Below, piece by piece: positions 42,590 through 49,304 of a DNA stretch of 64,000 bases. The stretch is taken from NCBI GenBank assembly GCA_964527265.1, contig CAZGOM010000008.1, positions 1 to 64,000 on the forward strand. Direction: 5' to 3'. The translations under genes were made by a program, and so were the position numbers. Position 1 is the first letter of the stretch. Every line of letters starts with the position of its first letter. The stretch is from CAZGOM01 sp964527265. Lineage in GTDB: Bacteria; Planctomycetota; Phycisphaerae; Phycisphaerales; Phycisphaeraceae. Under the pieces are notes generated by a model. It saw nothing but the letters and a program-made list of their open reading frames with translations, did no database searches and was not told the DNA's origin.

Positions 42590-44023
42590 TTAGACAGTCA
42601 GAGGACTTTGCACCGGGAGGTCGATGGTGACTGTCGTGCCGACGTTGGGGATGGTTTCAAAGGTGAGGGTGCCGCCCATTTCCATGACGGTGGCGCGGGC
42701 GAAGGGGAGACCGATGCCTTTGCCGCCGATGAGGAGTTCCTGCTGGTCGTTCTGGTCGAGCTGGCCTTTGGCCTGCTTTTCTTCGGTGCCGCCGCGGCGT
42801 GTGCTGTAGGCCCAGAAGGGGGCGTAAGGGCCTTGCGCTTCGGACATGCCGAGGCCTTCGTCGCGGAAAATGAGACGGATGTACTGGCGGGTGAAGAAGC
42901 CTTCTTTTTTGTCGATGGTGGAGACGGAAATGCGGATGGCTGGCTGATTGGGGTTGGCGAGTTGCTTTTCAAGCGGGAGTGCTTCAATGCCGGCCTTGGA
43001 CACGCTCATTTGCGTGGTGGCGGCGATGCAATTGTTGAAGACTTCCTTCATGGCCCATTCAAAACGCTGGATATCCACGGTGATGGTGGGGATGGCGCCG
43101 ACGGGGGGAAGATCAAGGGCGACGTATTCACGGGTGGCCTTGGGCTTGCGCTTGCCGGCTACGGTTTCGTATTCGACCTGGGCCATCTGGCGGAAGGTTT
43201 CAGCGGGGCGCATGAAACGGTAACGGGGCGCGCGGCGGCCAGCTTTCTTGGCGCGCTCCTTGGTCTGGGCGATGCGTTCGGGGTCGGCCTCGATCATGTA
43301 TTCATAAAGCATTTCACGGACGAGTTTTGCGATGTCGGCTTTGGGCTCAAAGAAGGCCAGGGAGGCTTTGGCCATTGCGGCGGTGGTGGTGGCTGGGGCC
43401 CAGGCGCGGGGGAGGCTGTAGGCGATGTCCATGAGGCGGATGTGGCGGGTGTTGATCCGATACATCTCCGTGAGGATGGCCTGGGTTTTGGGCAGTGTGG
43501 TGACCTGGCCGACGCCCGGGAGGGACATGGCGGTGAGCTCGAAATTTCCCAGTTGCTGGACGAGGCGGGTGACGAAGGTGACGTATTCCTCGGAGGACTC
43601 GAAGACCTTGCGCCACTCAAGGGCCTGTTCGTCAGGAGGGAGGGCGAGGAGTTTGTTTAAAAAGGGTGTGAGTTCGTCATAAGCCGCGTCAAAGCCTGAC
43701 ATGAGGGTGGTGCCGGTGGGCAGGCCGATACGGGCATTGCGGGCGGGATCAAGTGTGGAGTAGATGCCGCCGGTGATTTTGTCGAGTTCTTTGATCAGGA
43801 CGGCATAGCGCTGGATGTTGGTGTTGAGGATGGGGGCGAGCTTGGCGAGGTATTGGTCCATGGCTTTCTGGCCAAGCTCGGGGGAGGCACGATGCTGCGC
43901 ATCGAGCCAGAGCACGATCCGCCAGAGGTCGCTGAGCTCTTCCAGCCGCCAACGCCTGAAGTGAAGTATCAGTTTCTGAAAGAAGAGCAATCGGTCCCTC
44001 AGGCAGTCAGGCGATTTGATCAA
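42590..44023 (-). CDS. soluble GHKL-ATPase sensor-kinase-like protein
   Basis: 477 residues with an ATPase domain at the C-terminus: N-box EVFNNCIAA, G1 DEGLGMS, G2 GGKGIGLPFARATVMEMGGTLTFE, and TIDLPV at the end. About 300 residues of helical N-terminus carry no membrane helix and no clear H-box phosphoacceptor (no H-E-L/F-[RK]-T motif), so autophosphorylation on His is unproven. An insert (WAYSTRRGGTEEKQAKGQLDQNDQQE) lies in the ATP lid. No response regulator is adjacent. The start is uncertain: TTG 44023 is the upstream option; no ATG begins the frame before residue ~59. Confidence 0.72.
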   Translation of the reverse strand: MIKSPDCLRDRLLFFQKLILHFRRWRLEELSDLWRIVLWLDAQHRASPELGQKAMDQYLAKLAPILNTNIQRYAVLIKELDKITGGIYSTLDPARNARIGLPTGTTLMSGFDAAYDELTPFLNKLLALPPDEQALEWRKVFESSEEYVTFVTRLVQQLGNFELTAMSLPGVGQVTTLPKTQAILTEMYRINTRHIRLMDIAYSLPRAWAPATTTAAMAKASLAFFEPKADIAKLVREMLYEYMIEADPERIAQTKERAKKAGRRAPRYRFMRPAETFRQMAQVEYETVAGKRKPKATREYVALDLPPVGAIPTITVDIQRFEWAMKEVFNNCIAATTQMSVSKAGIEALPLEKQLANPNQPAIRISVSTIDKKEGFFTRQYIRLIFRDEGLGMSEAQGPYAPFWAYSTRRGGTEEKQAKGQLDQNDQQELLIGGKGIGLPFARATVMEMGGTLTFETIPNVGTTVTIDLPVQSPLTV

Positions 44024-44235
44024 ACACGGGCGCTGATGACTTCTTCAAGCGCTTGGATACACGAGGTTGATTTTAATTGTTGATGTCATGCGTGCGTTAT
44101 CCGGGTTTTGGTCGGGGAAGGGTGTGTGGAAAAGTGCGAGAGTGAAGGAGGGTTTCCGGATGTTTTTAAGTCAGGTTGTTTTGTTTTGTGAGAAGGGGGT
44201 TGCGTGAGGGTGGGCGGTGTGCCTACTCTTAAGGT

Positions 44236-44613
44236 ATGAATAACGTATTTGCTGGAAATAGAAGCGGTGGATGGGGCCAGGCAGCGCTGATGGTGCTGCT
44301 AGGGTGTTTTTTTGTGGGTTGCGCGGGTGATGGGGGTGGGGTGATGGCGTTGGACGAGAGCAAGCCGGGCTACACCCAGCCCATCAAGGGGGATAAGGCG
44401 ACGCTGTTGGTTTATGGGATGGCGTGTCCGCTGTGCGCGAACAATATCGATAAGGAACTGCTTTCGTTGCCGGGGGTGGCGAAGGCGGATGTGGACATGG
44501 GGAATGGAAAGGTGCGGCTTGAGTTTGCGGGGGAAACGAGGCCGACGCCCAAGCAACTGGCGCAGGCGGTGGACCACGCGGGTTTTACTTATAAAGGCAT
44601 CACCGTCCCGTGA
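44236..44613 (+). CDS. HMA-domain lipoprotein (heavy-metal-binding)
   Basis: 125 residues. Signal ending LGCFFVGC (Cys29, possible lipobox), then one heavy-metal-associated domain with GMACPLCANN (Cys64-x2-Cys67), as in copper chaperones and mercury proteins. Unlike cytosolic CopZ it would be anchored outside the inner membrane. The stop overlaps the start of the next gene. A role in periplasmic copper or other soft-metal handling is inferred from domain and pairing. Confidence 0.82.
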   Translation: MNNVFAGNRSGGWGQAALMVLLGCFFVGCAGDGGGVMALDESKPGYTQPIKGDKATLLVYGMACPLCANNIDKELLSLPGVAKADVDMGNGKVRLEFAGETRPTPKQLAQAVDHAGFTYKGITVP

Positions 44614-44615
44614 AG

Positions 44616-45494
44616 ATGCCCTTTTCGTCGGTAAGGTTGTTGCGATGGATGTGTGCCGCGCTGGCTTTTTTTGTGGTGGCGGGCGCAGGAGAGAGCGCAT
44701 GGGCGCAGGAGTCAACGCGCGTGCCGGTGGCGACGACGCCGGGGAAGGGTCGGTTTTATTTCCGCGAGATCATTTCCTATGAGCAGTTGAGCGATGACCC
44801 CTCACCGGATTTGCGGACGATTGAAGAGATGGTGGCGCTGAGCCGATTTTCGTATGGGATTACGGGGCAGTTGTCATTTAATGCGAATGTGCCGGTGATT
44901 TATTCCAATGAACGCAGCCCGGCGGCGAGCCATCATGGGGCGGGCAAAGGGGTGGATGAGATCGGGGTGGGGGATATTTCGCTGGATTTCAAATACAGGC
45001 CGTTTCAGTGGGATATCGGCCCGGTGGACACGGTGCGGGTGGCCTTTGTCGGGGGGCTTGAGGTGCCGACGTATGACAAGCATTATTCCAGTGATGGGTT
45101 TGATCCCTACATGGGGGTGATCTTCACGGGCGTGATGGGGCGGCATGGTTTGAATCAGTCGCTGCGTTACAAGGTGAATACCAACGGGCAGGAATACAAC
45201 ATGACGCCGGGGGACGGGTCGGCGGATGCGTTGTTTTATGACACGTCATACCTGTTTCGGCTGATGCCCGGTGAGTACACCGACAAGATGCAGGGGTCAC
45301 TTTATTTCCAGGCGGAGTTGAATGGGTTGTATGAAGTGAATGGGGACAATGAAGTGCTGATGGGACCGGGGCTGTTATATGAGGCGCAAGGGTTTGCGGT
45401 GGAGTTTTCAGCGGGGTTGCCGGTGGCATGCGATGTGAGCAACAGGCCGCGGCGTGATCTGGTGTTGTCGCTGGGGTTTCGGTTGTTGTTTTGA
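44616..45494 (+). CDS. outer-membrane beta-barrel-type protein with signal peptide
   Basis: 292 residues from ATG 44616 (GTG 44610 would overlap the upstream stop). Signal peptide LLRWMCAALAFFVVAGAGESAWAQ, then alternating strands rich in Tyr, Phe and Gly and a C-terminal Phe (SLGFRLLF), typical of outer-membrane barrels. It resembles the 'transporter/MetA-phenol-pathway' type of planctomycete and proteobacterial barrels. With the HMA lipoprotein it makes a two-gene unit. Ends with a strong hairpin downstream. Confidence 0.72.
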   Translation: MPFSSVRLLRWMCAALAFFVVAGAGESAWAQESTRVPVATTPGKGRFYFREIISYEQLSDDPSPDLRTIEEMVALSRFSYGITGQLSFNANVPVIYSNERSPAASHHGAGKGVDEIGVGDISLDFKYRPFQWDIGPVDTVRVAFVGGLEVPTYDKHYSSDGFDPYMGVIFTGVMGRHGLNQSLRYKVNTNGQEYNMTPGDGSADALFYDTSYLFRLMPGEYTDKMQGSLYFQAELNGLYEVNGDNEVLMGPGLLYEAQGFAVEFSAGLPVACDVSNRPRRDLVLSLGFRLLF

Positions 45495-45503
45495 TGCGAA
45501 ACA

Positions 45504-45533
45504 CCACGGGCCGGCGATGAGGCCGGCCCGTGG
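45504..45533. terminator. 12-bp perfect hairpin between convergent genes
   Basis: CCACGGGCCGGC pairs with GCCGGCCCGTGG around GATGAG. It lies between the barrel gene (plus) and the redoxin gene (minus). No T-run, so possibly a structural or Rho-assisted end for both. Confidence 0.6.
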
Positions 45534-45559
45534 CGAGTTGAATCAGATGTTAAGGAGGA

Positions 45560-46174
45560 TTACTGGCGCTTGATGGTGCAGCCCTTGGGGACGGTTTTGG
45601 TGAAGGGGAGGGGCTTGCCTTCCTTGATAGCAGCGAGGTTGGCGGAGAGGTATTGCTCAGAGGATTTGCCGACGCCGTTGACACCGGTGGGGGCTTTTTC
45701 AACGCCGCCGAGGTAAACGAGCTTGCCGGTGGGGTCGATGATGTACATGTGAGGAGTGGTCTGGGCGCCGTAGTCGTCGGCGACTTTGTTGCCTGCGTCC
45801 TTGAGGATCACGTAAGGGATATTTTCCTTGGATTGCAGTGCTTTGACATCGTCCATGGACTCGGTTTTGTTGGAGTTGATGCCGATGAAAACGATGCTGG
45901 GGTTGTCCGAGGCCAACTTGCTGAGGATGGGCTGATAAGCGCGATCCCAGGGGCAGGCGGTGCCTTCCCAGTGAATGACGACGGTTTTGCCTTTGAAGTC
46001 GGAGAGCTTGTGATTTTTGCCGTCGGTGCCGGGGAGGTCGAAGCTGGGGGCGGGCTGGTTGAGGCGGCTGTCCTGCTCGACGGCGGGCTTCTTGTCGTCT
46101 TTGGCCCAGGCGGCGGCCGTGACGAGCATGGCGAGAGTGAGGGTGAGAAGGGCGCAGGTAACGGTGCGAATCAT
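45560..46174 (-). CDS. secreted redoxin/thioredoxin-fold protein with single active-site cysteine
   Basis: 204 residues from ATG 46174, preceded by GGAGG. Signal peptide TVTCALLTLTLAMLVTAAAWA, then a TlpA/AhpC-like fold: APSFDLPGTDGKNHKLSDFKGKTVVIHWEGTACPWDRAYQP, FIGINSNKTESMDDVKALQS, ..TPHMYIIDPTGKLVYLGGVE. The usual W-C-x-x-C is replaced by GTACPWD with one Cys, more like a peroxiredoxin or a DUF899/redoxin type. A second Cys near the C-terminus (KGCTIKRQ) could be a resolving residue. Confidence 0.85.
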   Translation of the reverse strand: MIRTVTCALLTLTLAMLVTAAAWAKDDKKPAVEQDSRLNQPAPSFDLPGTDGKNHKLSDFKGKTVVIHWEGTACPWDRAYQPILSKLASDNPSIVFIGINSNKTESMDDVKALQSKENIPYVILKDAGNKVADDYGAQTTPHMYIIDPTGKLVYLGGVEKAPTGVNGVGKSSEQYLSANLAAIKEGKPLPFTKTVPKGCTIKRQ

Positions 46175-46266
46175 GTGAGCCTCCAGATTTTGGAAGGTGT
46201 GATGGGAAAGGGAAACGATATGAACAGTAGGGTAGCAGAGGGGGGGAAGGCAAGTCTGTGGAGGGT

Positions 46267-46308
46267 GGTCTTGTTTCTGGTTTTTGGTTTCTGGTTTTTG
46301 GGTGTTGT
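46267..46308 (+). repeat. heptamer-period array 9 (GGTCTTG TTTCTGG TTTTTGG TTTCTGG TTTTTGG GTGTTGT)
   Basis: Exactly periodic over six units, in the divergent region before the M24-fold gene. More T-rich than the others. Confidence 0.75.
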
Positions 46309-46450
46309 AAAAGCGAAGAGCGGAATTGATACGGCGGATGGAGTATTTCATGGTTGGGAATACAGGTGAAAGTGAAGTTTTACGTGAGTTGACGTTAGAT
46401 ACATTTTCGACCAAACTTCTTCACCCAAACCACCTAAAGAAAGGTTATCT

Positions 46451-47815
46451 ATGCCCAAGGGAATCGGCGCCAAGCGTGTCTCGCAGTTCCGTGACGAGTA
46501 CAAGAAGATCGAGAAGATTCTGTCTTTGACCCCGACGGTGAAGAAGGATCTGCAGGTGCCGACGGAGGAGTTTGTGGCGCGTCAAAAGCGCGTGGCGGAG
46601 GCGCTGAAGAAGGCGGGGTTTGATGCGGGGTTTGTGTTTTCGGATGAGCATTACAACGGAGATGTGCCGTACCTGGGCGGGAATACGAATGTAAGCATTG
46701 AGCAAGTGGCGGGCGTGATCGGTACCAAGGGGTTCCATATCGCTGCGGGTCTGGAGGGCGGGTACATCGCTGAGCAGTTGGCATTCCGTGCGAAGGCCAC
46801 GGTGCACAAGGTTGAGATTCTGCAGTTGGCGGATGAGAAGTACCCGATCCGTGCGGTGCGGCTTGAGGATGTGTTTGAAGCTGCGACGGGGAAGAAGTTC
46901 AAGGACATCAAGAAGATCGCGCTGCTTACGCCGCGCCAGGTGGTGCCGGCGGGCGTGGTGGATTATTTGAATGAGCTGTTCGGCAAGGAAAATGTGCAGG
47001 ACGGCCAGTTGATTTACCAGAAGGTGAAGAATCTGAAGTCCGACCGGGAGATGGAACTGATCCGCGACGCGAACATCGTGGCGGACGCGATGATGCGGGC
47101 GATGCTGGCGGTGATCAAGCCGGGCATGCTGGAGACGCAGGTGGCGGGCTGGGCTTACCTGGTGGGCGCGGAGCTGGGTGCGGAAGAGCAGGGGTTTGAC
47201 GTGATGGTGGGAGCCAATGAGGCCAACCGCACGCTGATCGGCAAGGCTCTGAATCGCAGGATCAACAAGGGCGACTGGGTTCACCTTGGGGCGGCACCCA
47301 AGCGCGACGGGCTGACGTCGTGCATTCGGCGCTCGATCGTGATGGGCAAGAAGAGCAAGGACCAGCAGTATTGGTTCGACTTTGTGAACGGCGCGTACAA
47401 GACCGGGTTTGATGCGTATGTCGATATCGCCAAGAACGACAAGCCGGCCAAGGAGCAGGAACAGGCGCTGGTGAACTATTTCCGTTCACGGACGGATGAA
47501 GTGAACAAGCGGTTTAAGTTGAATGTGCCGGATTTGTCGATGTTCAAGCCGTACACGGGCACGCATAACTCCGGGTATACGGAATGCCAGGAGTTTTACG
47601 GGGCGATCACGCTGGAGAGCGAAGAGCCGATGGCCAAGCAGGTGGTCACCATGCTTGATGTGGCGATCCGCGGAATCGGCGATCACTGGCATGCGAAGGT
47701 GCTGCCGGTGGATTTCGTGGTGGTGGAAAACACCCTGGGCAAATTCGGCAACAAGGTTGTGCAGTTCAACAAGGTGCCCAATGATTGCCAGGGATTGATC
47801 GGGTCGGGGGTGTGA
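46451..47815 (+). CDS. M24 (aminopeptidase P/creatinase) fold protein, metal ligands apparently lost
   Basis: 454 residues with the two-domain layout of creatinase/prolidase: an N-terminal domain to about 190 and a pita-bread C-terminal domain from LKSDREMELIRDANIVADAMMRAMLAVIKPGMLETQVAGWAY. The strand where M24 peptidases have two metal Asp (D-x-G-x..D-x-T-R-T) reads GDWVHLGAAPKRDGLTSCIRRSIVMG, so both seem absent. GTHNSGYTECQE carries the conserved His. It may be a non-metal creatinase-type hydrolase or a non-catalytic relative. Monocistronic; AAGAAAGG upstream. Confidence 0.8.
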   Translation: MPKGIGAKRVSQFRDEYKKIEKILSLTPTVKKDLQVPTEEFVARQKRVAEALKKAGFDAGFVFSDEHYNGDVPYLGGNTNVSIEQVAGVIGTKGFHIAAGLEGGYIAEQLAFRAKATVHKVEILQLADEKYPIRAVRLEDVFEAATGKKFKDIKKIALLTPRQVVPAGVVDYLNELFGKENVQDGQLIYQKVKNLKSDREMELIRDANIVADAMMRAMLAVIKPGMLETQVAGWAYLVGAELGAEEQGFDVMVGANEANRTLIGKALNRRINKGDWVHLGAAPKRDGLTSCIRRSIVMGKKSKDQQYWFDFVNGAYKTGFDAYVDIAKNDKPAKEQEQALVNYFRSRTDEVNKRFKLNVPDLSMFKPYTGTHNSGYTECQEFYGAITLESEEPMAKQVVTMLDVAIRGIGDHWHAKVLPVDFVVVENTLGKFGNKVVQFNKVPNDCQGLIGSGV

Positions 47816-47822
47816 TTGAGGA

Positions 47823-47875
47823 TGGGTTCTGGGTTCTGTCAGAGATGACGGGATTCGGGGCCTGGGGTTTTGAAT
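47823..47875 (+). repeat. heptamer-period array 10 (GGGTTCT GGGTTCT GTCAGAG ... GGGATTC GGGGCCT)
   Basis: Starts 9 bp after the M24-fold stop and precedes the terminator. Weakly regular in the second half. Confidence 0.6.
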
Positions 47876-47892
47876 TGAGTTTTGCCAATAAA

Positions 47893-47931
47893 AACGCCGC
47901 AGGCAGGGGTGGTCTCCCTGCCTGCGGCGTT
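47893..47931 (+). terminator. 16-bp perfect hairpin terminator of the M24-fold gene
   Basis: AACGCCGCAGGCAGGG pairs with CCCTGCCTGCGGCGTT around GTGGTCT, with an A-rich left flank; right tail TTTGG is short. Confidence 0.85.
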
Positions 47932-48060
47932 TGGCGTAAGTGTCTATGCGCTTATTCATACGGAGGGGAGGGAAGGTTGGTTCGGTGGGGGGGCGAGATT
48001 TTTGAGGTATGATGTTGGGCCGGTTTTTAAGTTCTTAAGTGCAGAGAAAGAGATCGACCC

Positions 48061-48525
48061 ATGCCGACCACCCATGATGCGGATTTGCTTGCGCGGGACC
48101 ACAAGATCGCCATCGTGGTGGCGCGTTTCAATGATTTCATCACGGGGAAACTGCTGGAGGGGGCGGTGCATATCCACGGGCGGCACGGCGGTAATGAGAA
48201 GAACCTGACGGTGGCGTGGGTGCCGGGTGCGTTTGAATTGCCGATCGCGGCGCAGCGGTTGGCCAAGAGCGGGAAGTATGCCGCGGTGATCTGTCTGGGG
48301 TGCGTGATTCGAGGTGCGACGGGGCACTACGACCATGTGGCGGGGCAGTGCTCCGAAGGCATTGCGAAAGTGGGTCTGGAGACAGGCGTGCCGACGATTT
48401 TCGGGGTGGTGACGACGGAAAATCTGGAACAAGCGATTGAACGGGCGGGAAGCAAGCAGGGGAACGCGGGTGAGAAGGCGATGCTGGCGGCGATTGAGAT
48501 GGCGAATCTATTTGGGAAGATTTGA
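48061..48525 (+). CDS. ribH: 6,7-dimethyl-8-ribityllumazine synthase
   Basis: Penultimate step of riboflavin synthesis. 154 residues with IAIVVARFNDFITGKLLEGA, WVPGAFELPIAAQRLA, the phosphate/ribitol loop CLGCVIRGATGHYDHVAGQ (with catalytic His) and GVVTTENLEQAIERAGSKQGNAGEKAMLAAIEMANL. Complete. No other rib gene is next to it and no FMN riboswitch is apparent upstream. Confidence 0.96.
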   Translation: MPTTHDADLLARDHKIAIVVARFNDFITGKLLEGAVHIHGRHGGNEKNLTVAWVPGAFELPIAAQRLAKSGKYAAVICLGCVIRGATGHYDHVAGQCSEGIAKVGLETGVPTIFGVVTTENLEQAIERAGSKQGNAGEKAMLAAIEMANLFGKI

Positions 48526-48654
48526 GGGGCTGGGTGGGTAAATGTGGTTGATGATTTGTCCATGCGCCCGGGTTATCGGGTAGCCGCGGTATCGCGTGTC
48601 CATCACGACGCAAGGGGTTTGTCTGCACATTGATGTTCTGAGCGGCGTGGATTA

Positions 48655-48675
48655 TATACCCCAGGGGGGTATAAT
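48655..48675 (+). promoter_or_regulatory. CsoR-type copper operator overlapping the copZ-csoR-copA promoter
   Basis: TATACCCC-AGG-GGGGTATA (48655-48673), a near-perfect inverted repeat of the TACCCnnnnnGGGTA type recognised by CsoR. It overlaps a -10 TATAAT (48670-48675), so bound repressor would block RNA polymerase. The -35 is not clear. Copper binding to CsoR would release it. Confidence 0.85.
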
Positions 48676-48698
48676 GAATCAATAACAGGAGGTGGCCA

Positions 48699-48947
48699 AT
48701 GACCACGAACAACAGATATCGGATTGCGATCAAAGGAATGTCCTGCGGTGGGTGTGTGGAGAGCGTGAAGAAAGTGCTGGCGAAGGTGCCGGGACTGGTG
48801 GTGGAATCTGTGAAGATCGGTGAGGCCGTGGTGGATGTGTCCAAGCCGCAGGAGGATCTGGGCAGGATCGCCGTGGGTCTGCAGAAGGCGGGGTATGAGC
48901 TGGTGGTATCGAAAATGGGGGTTGGAGAAGGGGTGTCCCATGGGTAA
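48699..48947 (+). CDS. copZ: copper chaperone CopZ (HMA domain)
   Basis: 82 residues; one ferredoxin-like HMA domain with GMSCGGC (Cys16, Cys19) and the pattern VKKVLAKVPGLVVESVKIGEAVVDVSKPQEDLGRIAVGLQKAGYEL. Carries Cu(I) to CopA and CsoR. AGGAGG sits 8 bp upstream. It overlaps csoR by 8 bp, so the genes are translated together. Confidence 0.9.
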   Translation: MTTNNRYRIAIKGMSCGGCVESVKKVLAKVPGLVVESVKIGEAVVDVSKPQEDLGRIAVGLQKAGYELVVSKMGVGEGVSHG

Positions 48948-49302
48948 AGTGAAGAAGGCAACGGGGAGCGATTGCTGCCATGCGGCAGAGGTTGCCCAAA
49001 CAAGCGGAGCAAAGAAGCCTGTGCATATTGACCCGGCGGCGCGGTCGCGGAATGTGACGCGCCTGAAACGAGCCGAGGGGCAGGTGCGTGGGGTGATCAA
49101 GATGGTGGAAGAAGACCGGTACTGCGCCGATGTGTTGGTGCAGATCGCTGCGGCGAGGGAATCGCTTCAGGCGGTGGCGCGTGAGGTGCTGCACAACCAC
49201 ATGGCGCACTGCGTGGCAGGGGCGGCGGCGGCAGGCGGAACTGAGCGCACGGAATCACTGGCGGAGCTTAAACGGCTGGTGGACCAATTGACGCGGAGTT
49301 GA
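48940..49302 (+). CDS. csoR: copper-sensing repressor CsoR
   Basis: 120 residues from ATG 48940; a CsoR/RcnR family helical repressor. Ligands Cys62, His87 and Cys91 have the C-x24-H-x3-C spacing of M. tuberculosis CsoR (36/61/65). Core RLKRAEGQVRGVIKMVEEDRYCADVLVQIAAARESLQAVAREVLHNHMAHC is intact. It has an N-terminal extension (about 30 residues, with Cys12-Cys13-His14) not usual in the family that might also bind metal. Should repress this operon from the operator at 48655. Confidence 0.93.
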   Translation: MGKVKKATGSDCCHAAEVAQTSGAKKPVHIDPAARSRNVTRLKRAEGQVRGVIKMVEEDRYCADVLVQIAAARESLQAVAREVLHNHMAHCVAGAAAAGGTERTESLAELKRLVDQLTRS

Positions 49303-49304
49303 AT

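Noticed and set aside
48000..48060. FMN riboswitch upstream of ribH
   Set aside because: The leader is short and lacks the conserved RFN helices.
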